Shown: positions 1-13,070 of the stretch, piece after piece
Numbering within the stretch: the first letter of the stretch is position 1
How the letters are laid out: each line of letters opens with the position of its first letter
From: Penelope pileata
Taxonomy: Eukaryota > Chordata > Aves > Galliformes > Cracidae
Direction: 5' to 3'
DNA length: 64,000 nucleotides
Assembly (NCBI GenBank): GCA_013396635.1
Contig: WBMW01005037.1
Location: 1,946,964-2,010,963 of the forward strand
Translations under genes and position numbers: made by a program
The notes under the pieces: model-generated
The model's input: the letters and a program-made list of their open reading frames with translations, nothing else
What the model was told of the DNA's origin: nothing
Databases searched by the model: none

Positions 1-2079
1 TCTCTTGTACTTCTCCACTCGCGGATTTGCAGCTAAATATTTTGCTGGATTAGAGAAGACGCAGAGGGTTGTTTTGAGGAGGGGGTGACAGGCACACCCC
101 ACTCACTGAGCCCCTCAAGGGCTGGATCTGCTGACCTGCTGTGCTTTGACTTTGCTCTGAAACAGTGGTTCTCTGGCCACTGTGCATTAACATGCATCAG
201 CCGTAAATAGAACCACCCAGACAGGAGACTTTTCAGAATCATCACAAGTCTCCGTTCTGCCCTCGGATGCAAACAGTTCAGGACCTGCAAGAGCAAGGAT
301 GTTTTTTTGTGGGATATTTTTGTGTGTTTTCCTGTTGCTGCACACGCCAAAGGCAGGAGATGAGCAGGTGAAAGGAAACCTTCAAACCTCAAACCACAGG
401 TGAAGCTGTAAGCCTGCAGCCCAGGAGAGATTTTGCAGGTGCAGGTGCCCTAAGCACGGGTTTTCCTCTCTGTTGGCTTAGCTCTCAATCCCTGGGGTTT
501 GCAAAACCCCTGCAAATCCCCCATGGACATAAAAGCAAGAGAGCGCTGCCCAGATGGGTTTTTGTTTTGTGTGCTTGGGGAATGGTTGCAGCAGGAGCAA
601 CCAGGAAGGGCTGAGCTGGGGAATTGGCTGCCAGAAGAATCTGGGAGACCAGAAGTGATTTTGAGTCATTCCACGTTTATGATGACCCCAAAATGCATCG
701 GTGCTGCAATCGGATGAGGTTTTCCCTTCTGTCATGGCTCTCCCAACAGCTCTTTGGGCTGGCAGCCCTTCTGTTCAGAGGGATGCTTGGTCTGGGTTGG
801 GATAAACAGGAGAGCATGAGGAATTCAGCATCCATCCCCATCCCTGGCTCAAGGAACAAAATGAAGGTGCTGAGGAGAGAGCTAATGAACACACCGAGGG
901 ATGTGAGGAGAAGAACTTTAATTGCCTGTACAGCAGTGCAGGGAGTCTGAGCCATAAAAAAGAGTGGGAACGACTAATTTATGAGTACAAATTCTATCTG
1001 GAGAGCATGACTTAAACTTGGGGAGAAAATCCATGTGCCTGGAATATTAAAATCAATAGCTGTAACCTATTTGCAAAAAAGTTGAGCGGGCAAAGAAGGT
1101 GTAGGAGGGACAATCGATAGCAAAAGTGACATTGCTGCCATCCAACCTCAAGGAAAAGTGACCTCAGGTACAAATAAAAGCCAAGTGATGACACTGTTCA
1201 AACCTCACCAGAAAACAGGGATTTCTGGCTGCTTTGTCACACATCTGTGATATTTAAGGAAAATTCCTATCCGTTGTCCTGGAGAACCTGGACCTGAGTG
1301 ATACAAGTTGGAGGGCTCGTGCCACCAGCTTTTGGAATTTATAGATGTTGTACTCTTTGTTAATCAAAACCAGGAGGATCCTCTGCGGGATCACCTTGAT
1401 GGCTGAAGAAGCGATCACAGCTCCAAAAACTGCTCACAGCCAACACAGAGGTGACTCCGCTTCGATCGCATGTGCAGGGCTCAGGCAGAACAAAGCCTGA
1501 GCCGGCAGCAGGCACCTTTTCTTTTCAGCACTGTAAGCCAGGTCACTTGGAGGACTGCAAACAGAAAATGTGCATGGTATTTGGCATCTCGTTGTTTAAA
1601 AGCACTCTGGCTTCTAGGGCATCAAGTGAAATCTCAGAGCTGAGGGAGAGAAGGTTATTCTGGTTAAAACTGCAGCTCGGAGGGGAGGGAGGGGAGCTCT
1701 AAACTCACACAAAGGGAAAATGTGTTAACCAGCACCAAGCAGAAGGGCAATAGGTGAGAGCTCTCGCTAGCAGAGCTGGGGCAGCAGGGATGTGGTTTGC
1801 AGATAGAAGAGGCTGAGCACGGTTGTCTAGACAGAATAGCAGACGTTAAAAAAAGAAATACATAGAAGGCAAGCACTAAATATTTAATTTCTCTATTTTC
1901 GGGGAGAAAGCTAAGTAAATTAGCAATGTAACATGATGACGTGAAATACCTCCAGCTCCAATTTGGGATGTTCAGCAGCTGCTCCCACAGCCCCGGTGCT
2001 CAGCACTGCAGCTGTGCAGGGTCCCAGCAATGCCCCGAGAGCGCAGGACCCCAAAGTGCTGCTGACTTTGTGCCAGCGC

Positions 2080-2290
2080 TTGAACGTCGCTTGTAATTAT
2101 CAATCTGATTGTCTGATGTTGATTTTGCGAGAAATAATGGAAGAGCTGATAAGGGATTTGATTAATAACAATTTAAGGAGAATAATTAATTACAATCAAC
2201 ACAAGTTAATGGAAAATAGATCTTATTAAATGAAATTGATATAATTTTTCAAGAATGTGATTATAGATTTGATTGATTTAGTACATTTCA
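2080..2290. promoter_or_regulatory. Candidate conserved enhancer, homeobox-motif rich
   Basis: About 210 bases are very AT-rich and dense in TAAT/ATTA cores and TGATTGAT-type sites; one stretch reads ataattaattacaatcaac. There is no tandem repeat, coding signal or transposon hallmark. Dense non-repetitive homeodomain/PBX/TALE-like sites in gene-poor DNA are typical of vertebrate developmental enhancers. Function is inferred from composition only. Conservation was not tested, and AT-rich neutral DNA remains the main alternative. Confidence 0.25.
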
Positions 2291-3699
2291 TCAACACCGT
2301 TGCGTTTGAGTTCTGCGAGGAATTTGACTTAATGTTGTCTCATTTGTTAGGAAGCTAAAACAATGTAAAATCAACACAGCACGCTGAACGGATGAAAACC
2401 CCACTGATGTGTTTAAATGTACAACTGCGTGCAGGCACTCCTCACAAGTGGCTGTTTGACAGCTCATCATTTTTAGCAAAATGGTAGAAAATCAAAACTA
2501 ATTACAATCAAAGTTTGCTGTTGAGAGTTAGATTTGGAGCAGATTTCGCTGGGGATTGGTCTCTTCCTCAGATCTGAATCTTTCCTGAGCCAGATGGAAG
2601 CAAAAATGGGGAACTGGAATTTCATGGCATGGTGGGGGAGGAGGGAGCCTATCCTACAATGCTGGAAACATGAACCAATAGCAGAGTGCAATATCTCTGG
2701 TGCAACATCCAGTGGGACCCTGCAGCTATTTCTGGTGCCTGTGACTCCAGAAGGATGTTGATGAATGGGAAAGGGCTCCGAGAAGGCACACGCAAATGAC
2801 TGAAGCGTTGCAAGACATGCCTTATAGTGACAGATTCAAGGACCCCAATGCGCTTAGCTTAACAAAGAGAAGGTTAAGGGAGGGCTTCATGACAATCCAG
2901 ATGTGCTCAGACAGGGTGCAGAAAGACAGAAATGGAAAATTCTTCAATCGAACAGACAGCACTATAAAAAGAGCTGGTGACTGCGAGCTGACACTGCTCA
3001 ATTCACGCTGGGACAGGTGTACTTCTTAAACTGACAGAATTAACATCAGAACCACTTCCCAACAAGCAGTTTCACCACCTTTGGCCATCTCAAAATCATA
3101 GTGGATTTTTGTTGTTGTTTTTAGCTGTAACTCAGATCCACCAAGGATCACTCTAACAACACGCAGACACCCACGCTGCATGGACAGGATGCTCCTGCTT
3201 TGCTTTCTTAATGGCCTTAATTATGAGCATTTAAGACATCATCCCCAAGTGCTGAGTGGGATGATTCCCTCCTCTTGGATCATGGTCAACCTCACTGGAA
3301 ATTCATGCCGACACTTCAGCGTTATTCAGCATTATCTTTGCCAGAGGAACAGCTCTGCAGTCAGGAGCTGCTGGAATTCCTCCTTTCGTGGAAATTCCTC
3401 ACCAAAGTCCTTGGTGCAGTCACCTTTCTCAGGCAGCTCCAGGAGTGACCCTCTGGCTTCTCCTGGGACTGGTTTGCAAGCCCCAATGACACCTCACAGT
3501 GCATCCAGGTGCGCTGGGGCCAAACAGGTATCTTTTTATTATTATTATTAACGTAATTTTCACTTAGGCACTGGGACATTATTTCTGGGGCTTCCAGCTC
3601 TGAAAATAGTGTGAGGAGAGAATTTTCCATCCAAAGAAACACTGTGGTGGGTGGAGGAGGTTAGATAAGAACTGATATCCAAAAGCAAGAAAATGAAAG

Positions 3700-3810
3700 T
3701 TGTTTTATAACTGATTTATATAAAAGCGACTTTATCTTCTCGTAATGTCTTTACCTTTAAAAGCAGGTCTTTAACTTATATAAAGGATATAAAAGAGATA
3801 TAATTTGTTA
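3700..3810. promoter_or_regulatory. AT-rich block with clustered TATA/MEF2-like motifs
   Basis: Within about 110 bases there are several tatataaa- and atataaa-type words, including tttatataaaag and cttatataaaggatataaaa. These resemble TATA boxes or MEF2 sites. No transcript can be tied to it, and no coding exon lies nearby. It may simply be AT-rich sequence. Confidence 0.15.
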
Positions 3811-4960
3811 TCTTAACTTGTAATGAGATCAGCAAAGAAAGGCTTTTAAACCACTCCGCAGCCTATTCGTGATTTCGCAGCAGATCTTTAATACCCAATT
3901 TTATCCCACTGTATGCTTAGGGCCTCACCCCTCAGCTTGGGGGCTGTGTCTCACCCCCTTTGCCCACACCATGGAGCTCAAATCGTCACCACTGTCCCCA
4001 TCACCTCTTCGCTGCCACGAGCAGCACCTGAGAGCCACGGCTGGTAATCCAGATTATTAATTAGTGGGGAGGAGGCAGCACTGCAGGAGGCTGCAGCAGC
4101 AATTCCTGGGGTGAGTCTGTGAGAGTTCTCTGCTCCAAGTGCCATTTAACCCAGCTCTGTGTTAGCCAGCCAACATGGTTAACATTGATTTCAGGTTTTG
4201 GTTCAGGAACTGTGCAAATGCTTTTGAACTGGACAGCAGCACAGTGTTTATATTTTATCTGAAGAAGCCTGAACCAGCAGAAACTGTTTTAAAGCCAGGG
4301 CAACATCATTACCATAGAGATAAACACTACTTTAATGTGGTTCACCATAACAACAGACCATTTATTAAAACACTTCACCATTTAATTTATCCAGCATTTT
4401 ATATTGAAGAGTATTTTCATTAGGATTCCACTGCAAAACTGTAGAAGGCATTAAATCATTTAATATACTGACAAGCTCACTTAATTTATTTAAGCATGGG
4501 ACTCTAATTTAAAAAAGCAGACCTTACACAGTGCCCTGTCTTTCCAGTCCTGGCATACAAGGTCCTATTAATTTCGAGGTAGGGTGTTACATTAAATCAG
4601 CTTGAGATCCCACCACTTGCTTCCCTTTGATCAGCAGCCCTCTACATGGCTGCACCTGCCTGATGCACACCAGCCCAGCTCCATGCCTCTTGCTGCTGCT
4701 ACTGCCTGAGAGCATCTCACCCATTGCATTTGGCATCTGGCTTTCTTTGGTCCTGATGGACCACAGAGCCATGGTTGAGGGCTCAGAAGGGAAGCAGCAG
4801 CAAATGCCCCAAGGTGCTTGGTGAAATCTCTTCCATTTAACTCTTATTAATTAGGATTTAGAAATGCTTCTTGGCTTTGGAGCACTTGGTGAAGCCTGGG
4901 AGAATCACTGCAAGTTACTCTCATCTCAGTTTGTACTGAATTAACTAGCAACATGCAATT

Positions 4961-5005
4961 ATCATAGAACCAAAGTATGGTTTGGGTTGGAAGGGATCAG
5001 CCCTT
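4961..5005 (-). mobile_element. CR1 retrotransposon 3'-end fragment
   Basis: The segment reads atcatagaac, then ggtttgggttggaaggga. This is the reverse complement of the avian CR1 3' terminus, which on its own strand ends in a ttctatgat-type octamer. Only the last few tens of bases are recognisable, as usual for heavily 5'-truncated CR1 copies. Sequence beyond about 5005 has diverged too far to assign. Confidence 0.6.
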
Positions 5006-6090
5006 GTGGCTTATTATCTTATTAGCCTTATTATCAGATCTACCATAATTAACAACACAGAAGGAAATTGTCACCAGTGCCAAAGCCCTGGGTGATACTG
5101 GGGTCCCTGGAGGCTCCCAGTTTGCTGCTTTCCCACATTGGTGTTGAAGCAGAACCTTGGAAACAATAGCACATTGTCAATAGGATACAGGACATTATTA
5201 ATAAACATCGGGGAGCTTGATACAATCTGGCAAAAGCAGCACAATGAAAACAGGTACCAAAAGAAGGATGGAGAGAAAGGGAAGTGATCTGAACAGGGTG
5301 TTTAATGACTCACCGGGCTGTGAAATGCGGTGCAGAGCAAGGCTGGAATAGAAAACATTTTAATGAATGCAACGTGTGCACCCTTTGAAGGCTTAGCTGC
5401 CCATTCCCCAGCAATATTTGACCCACCCAAAGATACTGATCATACCGAAAATAATAACTAGTAAGTAATAATAATAGGAATAATAGGAAGAGCAGGACCC
5501 TCATCTCCAATTCATATTTATAATCCAGCAAATATCTCACCTAAAGCCAGAAGATTTATGGGTTTGCATCTATAATTAATATCCCTCCTTAAGCAAGAAA
5601 GGGTATATTTTCATAAAAATAAATCTGGTGCTCTAGATTGGATTTGGAAAACTGAGATTTAAATCCCCAGCAAGACATGGTTATTGATTGTATATATGTG
5701 TCTACAACAGAAGCACACCATGCACATATACAGAGCAAGAAAATTGTATACGTACATTTACAATAAATAGATAAAGTTTCTGTTTCAAATGCAATAGATG
5801 AAACTTAAGCAGGAAAAAGGAAGAAGATGGGCAGCTCCAAGCTGTCCCTGTTTCCCAAAGATTCAATTTGCATTAGGCCTGCTGCTAACAGCGGGGCTGC
5901 GGTGGGCGCCAAGACGCATAAAGGGCTTCGAGACAGAGCAATCGATCTTGTTTTGGTTTTATGAGGAAAATAAACAGTTGGGCTGATCTAACAGTAAAAG
6001 GGTCAAGCAGAGTCAGGGCTAATGAAGTGACTCACAGGAGCTCAAAATTAAAACTGCCTTCCTGTTCTCTGTCCTCTGTCCTCTCTCTCG

Positions 6091-6623
6091 AGTGACCCTC
6101 GTGAGGCCCCACCTGGAGCACTGCGTCCAGGCCCGGGGCCTCCAGCACAAGGAGGACGTGGGGCTGTGAGAGCAGGGCCAGAGGAGGCCGTGGGGATGAT
6201 CAAAGGTCTGGAGCACCTATCCTGAGAGGAAAGGCTGAGGGAGCTGGACTTGTTCAGCCTGGAGAAGAGAAGATAAGGGAGACCTCATTGCAGCCTTCCA
6301 ACACCTGAAAGGAGCCTGCACGCAGGAAGGAGAACGACTGTTTACACAGGCAGATAGTGATAGGATGAGGGGAAATGGATTTAAACTGAAAGACAGGAGA
6401 TTTAGGTTGGATGTTAGGAAAAAATTCTTTACTCAGAGGGCAGTGAGGCCCCGGTACAGCTGCCCAGAGAGCGGTGGGTGCCCCGTCCCTGGAGGTGCCC
6501 AAGGCCATGGATGGGCCCTGGCCAGTCTGATCTGGTGGGTGGCAACCCATCCCACAACAGGGGGCTGGGACTAGATGATCTTTAAGGTCCCCTCCAATCT
6601 AAGCCATTCTGTGATTCTATGAT
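6091..6623 (+). mobile_element. CR1 non-LTR retrotransposon, 5'-truncated
   Basis: This is a recognisable chicken-type CR1 3' portion: the end of the reverse-transcriptase region and its 3' UTR. Landmarks in order are gtgaccctcgtgaggcccc near 6092, cctggagaagagaaga near 6259, ggatttaaactgaaagacag near 6379, and the terminus gatctttaaggtcccctcc followed by the ttctgtgattctatgat end near 6608-6622. The short terminal repeat at the 3' end, rather than a poly(A) tail, is diagnostic of CR1. The copy lacks the 5' UTR, ORF1 and most of ORF2, so it cannot move by itself. The upstream boundary is approximate and may extend into the CT-rich bases before 6091. Frames inside it are remnants and are not annotated as genes. 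Confidence 0.93.
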
Positions 6624-8639
6624 CTCCCCTAAATCCCACATGAGTGGCATTGGAGCCCCTGCTGAGGTCTGAGCCCACTCAACACTTCCACATCCCCTGA
6701 GCATCGCCAGGACCACGCAGGGGGCTGCATTTAGGGGTCTCCTTGCTTCTTGCATAGTTTCTGCATCCACGTTTCAAAAGGGTTTTTTTGTTCTTTTTAC
6801 CTTCTCAGGGTTTCTTTCCACTTTCTGAATCTGCAGTGAGCAGAGTGGGAATGTACTAGGTAAGCAGTTGAAGCACAGCTAGAAAAGGATGGCTTCTCTG
6901 GTGCAAGCAGGAAAAATATTGAGAATTACTGGAAATTTAAATGGAGGCACTGTTCCAAGGTCAAGAGTCTGAGCATCACCTCACTTAGTCGTGCTCTTAC
7001 CAATGGAGGCAGAGCACTTGTGCTGCTCTGGATCCAAAGTAAGCTATGAGCAGAGCCCAGACACTTGTATTTATGTTGTCCTAAGCTGTATAACATCCCT
7101 ACTTAACTGAGATTTTAATTATTCATGTTTAAATACTATGCATCAAAAAAACCCCTTATGCAGTCAGTTGTTGAAGGAGTTTATTGGTGACTGCGTGCCA
7201 ACACGAGAGCTATGCTCAAAGCCCATGGCACTGGGTGTGGGCATGGGGGGAGCTTCTTCCCCCAAAACAACGGGCTCTAAGAAGTGCTGTGACACCTGTG
7301 GGAGGAGGGAGCAGAGAAATGGCATAGAGGATGCAGGCTGTGGGTGCCTGGTCCCTGCTCTTATCTGCAGCTGTGAAAGGTGGAACATGTCCAGGGTTAC
7401 ATCTCTAAGGCCAAATGCAGAGAGCAGAGGGGCTTTGAAAGCTGCAAGCAATGCGGGGTCCTCAGCCAAGGCAGAGCTTTGCTGCAACTCATTTTCATGA
7501 TTTAGCATCGCTGCTGTAAATAATTGATACTAATGTAAGTGAGATAAGAGACAGACTGTCTGTGGGCCAGGAGGAAGTGGATCCTGGTGACATCCACCAA
7601 AAATGTGCTTGCAGATCTGGCTGAAGTGAAGATGCTGAAAAGCCAAACACCAAATCTGAGAAGTGGGGAAGGAGGAGGGATGGGAAAGGCAATCTGGATC
7701 AGCTCACCGGACTCCCATCTTTCTAAGGAAAACTCCCTACATTGGTTCCCTTAACAAGAGAACGTCAGCATCACCTGTCACTGTTCAGCTCTCAGTAGGG
7801 GCTGCTCTCACACCAGTCCATAAGCTCTGTTCTCTCCTTTTCAGAGGGTGGGCAGCTGGGTGGGTATGGGCAAGGTTTAAGGAACCAGTGTTTCATAAGA
7901 AGGTACGAGTGCATCTCTCCTCACTGGGGACAGGAGAACCCCAGTGAGCTCAGTGTGCTTAACCCTTTGGCTATGGTTATCTGTGCTGGTCTCTAAGTCC
8001 CAGTGTTGAGCCTGCTATTGGCATTTCATGTCCTCTAAGCAGCCCATGCCTCGCAACAAGGAGGCATTCACTTCAGCCAGCATGATGTAATGTGGCTTTG
8101 ATCCTGCCCAGCACTTATAAAAAAAGATAACGTCAGCCAAAAAAAATGGAAAATGATGTTGAGCCACCCTTAAAGCTCTCTGCCAAACTTTTTGCTGCAT
8201 CACCGCCTTTACTCAGCCCCTGCATTACGAGTTGTGCACCAGCCCCAGGACCTTCCCTTACCCGCAGCATCAGGTAAGCGTGTCTAATGGCTTTAAATCA
8301 CTGGAGGATGTCACACAGGAGTGAAAGAAATCTGCAGAGCTGATTCCTTCATTTGAAATTATTTCCTTGTAAGCACAGCAGGTCGTGGGTCTCCCCTCGC
8401 TGCAGGTGGCTCGTGGGGCACGCAGCTTTGTCACACCCGTGTCCCAAAGGCCGTGACTTCACGCATCACTCTGCTGCACACATGTACAGAACTCTGACTT
8501 TGTTTTTTTTTTTAAAAAATGCTTCTTAGCCGAGTGATTTGAGCCAGAAAGCTGGAGGAAAATTGCCATTTGGAAAATGCTTTGAAAGAGCAGCACTCAG
8601 TCACGAGTGACACGGCTGGAGACAGCTAGCGAGACCTTC

Positions 8640-9060
8640 TCATCTCTAACATGATTTTCTGATTCAGTGAATAATGTGTATTAGCATAATACTAACTGAA
8701 AAAAATCCATACTCATCATTTACTATTAATTAGTTATCAACATTATCCTATTATTAATTATTAACATTTACACTATCAATCACCCCCCGGCTGACTGATA
8801 GCTTAAAATCTTGCATAAAGCTCGTTACAGCAATAGCTACCGAGCATCACATCGTGTGCCTCGCAGTGGGCTCGTCACATCCTCATCTATAAAGCTTTTT
8901 GCTAATGCACTTTACAACAGATCTTACAGTACATGGATGAGGAATGCGGCTGCACCCAGTAATAATTCCATTAATAATGAATAAAGCATTTACAAATGAT
9001 ATCCTTATTTAAAAATGGTGATGAACTCATTTTGTTTTAATGCGGAAGCACTGTGTAATT
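8640..9060. promoter_or_regulatory. Candidate conserved enhancer block
   Basis: A roughly 400-base AT-rich stretch has many homeodomain-type cores, for example attaattagttatcaac near 8726 and a second cluster with ccattaataatgaataaag near 8968. They flank a less AT-rich centre. It contains no repeat family or coding signal. The arrangement resembles deeply conserved vertebrate non-coding elements, but the call rests on motif density alone. Confidence 0.25.
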
Positions 9061-11866
9061 TGTAATTCCATAAAAAGCAGTGCTGGAAGCCCGGGACAGG
9101 CAAAAGGGCCCAGATCTTATCTTTACATCATAAAGGAAAAAAATTGAAAAAAATGAAGAAAATGATTGACAACAAAATGTTGGGATAAATCTGACTGAAC
9201 TCCAAGTGATGGTTGGAAGGGATGTTTTAAGATGCCGTGGAGAGCTGAAAGACATTACTCAGTGACCTTGTGTTGTGATTGTGTCAATAGAGCTCTACCC
9301 ACGTTAACAGCAAGACTGTTTCCATTCCTTGCTCTCACTGGTGATGTTTTCAGCTGGCTGGCAGCTCACCAACACTCGTTAGCTGCATAGGGTTTGTCTT
9401 TGCAGCATCTCGGTACTGTTTGGTCCTATAGGCTCCCTGAGATGGCAGAATATTTATTGCACGCAATATTTCACCAGGGATGCTTGCGTCAAGAGGCTAT
9501 AAATATGTTACTCTTCCTCGTTTACATAAGGGATAAAAAGTGAGTAGCCAAGTTTACAGACCAGGGTCTGTGCTTTCTCATATTGTGATGTTGGAAATGA
9601 TTTCCCAGGTTAACACCACGTGTGATTTTTGTCTCACTGATCACTCCGGAGTGCAGCGGGTCGAGCAGTGCAGCAGTGTACCCAGGTTAGTACATGTACT
9701 ATGCCAGCGAGGTTAATTCAGCCTCATGATCCTTCCTGGTATTAAAGCTATGAATATTGATGTTGGTCGTAGTTTTAAACCGAGAGCTGTGATCCAAGAG
9801 CTCCTTATACCAAGGTTCAAACATTTAAACGTGCGCTAACTGGGGATGCCAAACTGCAGGCAATTCACTTCCGAGCACACAGGCGGGCAGCAGAAGGTCA
9901 CCAAATGCTTTTGAGATTTTTCCCCTTCATCTCATCAGTGTTTGCTCAACGAGGTGCCTGGGTTATGCCAAGCTACAGAGCTGTGTGTGCCAGCACACAG
10001 CCGAGGCCACGCACCATTCTGCATGCTGAGTGCAGGAAGAGGTTCTGCAGCCCCAGAGCGCAGAGGAAAGGAGACCTGGAGAGGTGAGGAACAATGCTGC
10101 ATGCACAGGGACCACGGCTGGGGCTCAGCACTGCCCAGCAGCCCCTCTGCAGCCCCTCCCAGCCCAAGGAAAGGCAGTGCAGGAGATGCTGCTGCAATTA
10201 CAGGTTCCCCTGCATAAGGCTGCTCGGCCATCCCAATGCTTCTCCAAACCACAAGCAAGTTGGTTTTCAGGGCTGGTTGCTGGAGGGTTTATTTATGAAG
10301 GTTTTGGCTGTTTGCAGCGGTGCTGGGCAGTAGCAGTTCCACACAGTTATCAAAAATCTATTTCCTGCACAGTCACAAGTCAAACAACAATCCCCCTCCA
10401 AAAAGCCGAGCGCAACATTTACATTTTAATCTCACGAAACGATTTGGTTTCTGACAAACAGGGTTTTTTGGTGCATGTGTTACAGAGAGGAAAAGCAGTG
10501 GGGATGCAGGAGAAAACCTCAGAGCCTGGGAGAGAGCACAGCATGGCTAAAGCATGGGGACCTCCACAGCACGGCTGCCAGCCTCCAGCTGCAGGAGGCA
10601 GGGGAGGAACCTTGCCCCAAAAGCCAATGGTGCACGGGCATCTGGCGCTGCATGATGCCATGGACACATAAAACAGGGTTGGGACGGGCAAACAGGCAGA
10701 TCCGTGCTGCTATCCACCCTGCAGCCACTCCTGGCACTGAGAAAACTGCACAGGGACCGTAACTTTTCCTTCCTATAAGCCAGCTCCTCTCCCATTTCAC
10801 TGTTGGCATCCTTGCCCATGGGGCAGTTGGCACGAAGCGGAGCTGCTCGCTGGACGCAGCCTCCCCACTTTGCTGTCTGGTGATGAAAGCATCTCTCCCT
10901 GCTCACTGCTGGTGCTGAGATCCTGTGCTGCCTCCATAGAATTGCTGCAGCAGGATATGAATTATGGATGCAATGAAAAATCCCAGCGCAGTGCACAGAG
11001 GGAATATGCAAAGTGCAGAGCAATCACCTTCGTGCGCTGCACGAGCCTTGCTGTGTGCTGCTCCGGGTGCCCAAAAATTGCGCTCCACCGCATCTCCTTC
11101 ACCCCAAAGGTGCCAGGATCCCCTCCTCCTGAGCACTCCAGGTTTGGAAATGACACCCATCATTTGCAAAGCAGCTCCTTGTGCTCTGTGGGATCTGCCC
11201 GCGGAGGCACTGACGGCAATGGGAGGGGATTACTTTGCATGCACACACAGCATCCCAGCAGGGCACCCTCCAGCGGGACGGGTGCCTGCTCACAGCGCGT
11301 GCAGGGCTCACCCTTGGGAGGTTTGGCACACGGAGAGCCCGGCACTGCCCGCCCAGAGCCGAGGAGCTCCCATATGTTGTTTGCATACTGCTGTCAGAGC
11401 CCATTTCTGCTGGAGCGGAGAAGTGTTGGACAAGCGCTCCGAGGCAGGCGTGGACTCAGCTTTAGGGGGCTGTGGTGTGGAGCAGCTCCATCTCCATCCT
11501 CATCGCTTCTCTTTCAGAAGGCTTTTTTTTTTTTTTTATGATTTCTTTTAATTTTTAAATGCTTTAATTCCTCCCTTCGAAGCGCAGCTCGTTGCTTCCT
11601 GCACCATCCAGTAGAGCACTGCAAAAGCGTTTCCACTTTTCAGAGCCATTTCTGAGCGTGCAATATCAACATCTGCGCTAAAACCAAGCAGAAATTTTTC
11701 CCTGAAGCCATATTTTGCTTGGGATTATTGTTACTTTTTCTTTTTAATGGTTTGCTTGTCACAGGGGCTCCTCAGCCTCTTATTCTCAGGCAATGCAGAA
11801 GCACAGCACACAGCCCCTTCCCATCCCCTGGAGCCAGGAGGTCAGGGAAATGCCTCGGGTCATTGA

Positions 11867-11927
11867 AACCCCCAATTAATTGCCCTAACCCCCCAATTCA
11901 TTGCCCTAACCCCCAATTAATTGCACC
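11867..11927. repeat. Short tandem repeat, 3 units of 20-21 bp with telomere-like core
   Basis: Three consecutive units, approximately aacccccaattaattgccct, occupy 11867-11886, 11887-11907 and 11908-11927. They differ by one extra C and a few substitutions. Each unit junction creates a CCCTAACCCCC word that resembles the vertebrate telomere repeat, interleaved with an AATTAAT/AATTCAT spacer. Confidence 0.8.
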
Positions 11928-13053
11928 TTTAGCTTTTGTTCCTTGTGCTAAAAAAGTTGCAGGTGTTACCTAGCGGCCAGAAAAATGATGCAGCACTGCA
12001 GCATGGCTTTGCTGCTGCTTTGTTGCAAACAAACCCTCCGTTGCCATGCAGAGCTCAGGCACGGAGGAGGGCCATGCAGCACAGCCGGGCCAGGGAGCTT
12101 TGCAGGAGCCAAAAGTAGGAGGTTGAAGAGCAGAAAAGACAACTGAACAGAGAGGTTGCAGCTAAAAAAACAACCCACAGAGGCAGTGGTTACCCTGCTG
12201 TGGCAGCTGAGATGCTGCAGCTGCTGCTTGATCACTGCCTTAGCTCATCCCTGTGCAGTGCCTTGTCCCAGCCCCATCCCCAGCAAGCAGCACAGACCCC
12301 GTCCCATTCCAGAACCCAACCCAGGGGCAGTCAGGAGCTCACCAGAGCTAGCAGAAAAACCCGTGTGGATGGTGCTGTGATATTGGGCATCCCTGAAACC
12401 TGGCTGCTGGCTCTCCTCAGGCTGCAGCTGATGGCCACAAAGAGCCCAGCAAAGCATTGAGTGCTGCCAGGGGCAGAGCACTGAAGTGCTGCTCCTTCCC
12501 CAGGACCCTGGCTCAGCACCAGCTGCAGCGAGCCCTGCTCCTGCCTGCAGGGTGCCATGCAGAGGGTGATTGCCTTCCTGGGAAACTGCTGATGAGCAGG
12601 ATCGGACTGAGGGTGGCTGAAAGGGAGGAAGAATGGCCACTCCTAAGGATCTATAGCATCTCCCTCAGCAGAGTACAATCAATTTCTGGCTCTCAGAAGC
12701 TAAAAGAGGGCTGATGTATAAAGTCCACTTTGGTTTCTTTCTAACTTGTGTCTCTGACACCTTGGAAAGCCTTCAGGGTGCTCACATTCCAACAGACAAA
12801 GCCTCGCCCTCCTGTTGTTGGAGGATTGCAGGCGGTGGAGCAGGCAGCACAGCGATGTCTCAGGGCTCCCAGCGTGGCTGCAAGGCAGTGAGCAGCAATA
12901 CCAGCTCCATGCTCCCTGCTAGCAGCCCACAGCTTTCTGGGCAATTATCTCCTCACCCATCATCCTGCCCAGCACACAGCTGGTTGGCAGAGCTGATTGA
13001 TCGGTGTTTGTAAGGGCCTTTGGATTTCTCCTGTTAAGTAGGTGTTAAATCTC

Positions 13054-13070
13054 ATTATTATTATTATTAT
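13054..13070. repeat. (ATT)n microsatellite
   Basis: Five to six uninterrupted ATT units are visible, followed by catcat-like decay. Confidence 0.8.

Larger units (their letters stand above)
1..6090. other. Gene-free intergenic DNA
   Basis: No open frame here resembles a known protein family, and none joins others into a spliced gene with consistent phases. The segment has ordinary AT-rich vertebrate composition. It contains the AT-rich candidate regulatory blocks at 2080-2290 and 3700-3810, a CR1 3'-end scrap at about 4961-5005, and short (ATT)n runs near 3537-3550 and 5465-5485. In human the comparable interval upstream of SLCO4A1 leads toward the miR-1-1/miR-133a-2 cluster and GATA5 (recalled gene order). 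I searched by eye for both mature microRNAs and did not find them. Confidence 0.6.

Noticed and set aside
10030..10671. A 213-codon plus-strand open frame in the GC-richer 9.9-12.6 kb region
   Set aside because: The product has no recognisable domain and overlaps several equally long frames on both strands. It has no convincing partner exons. It fits chance in GC-rich DNA.
10870..11541. A 223-codon plus-strand open frame with an overlapping 195-codon frame
   Set aside because: Two frames of the same strand are open at once, there is no family resemblance, and the 3' end runs into a poly(T) tract. It is compositional, though a non-coding transcript cannot be excluded.
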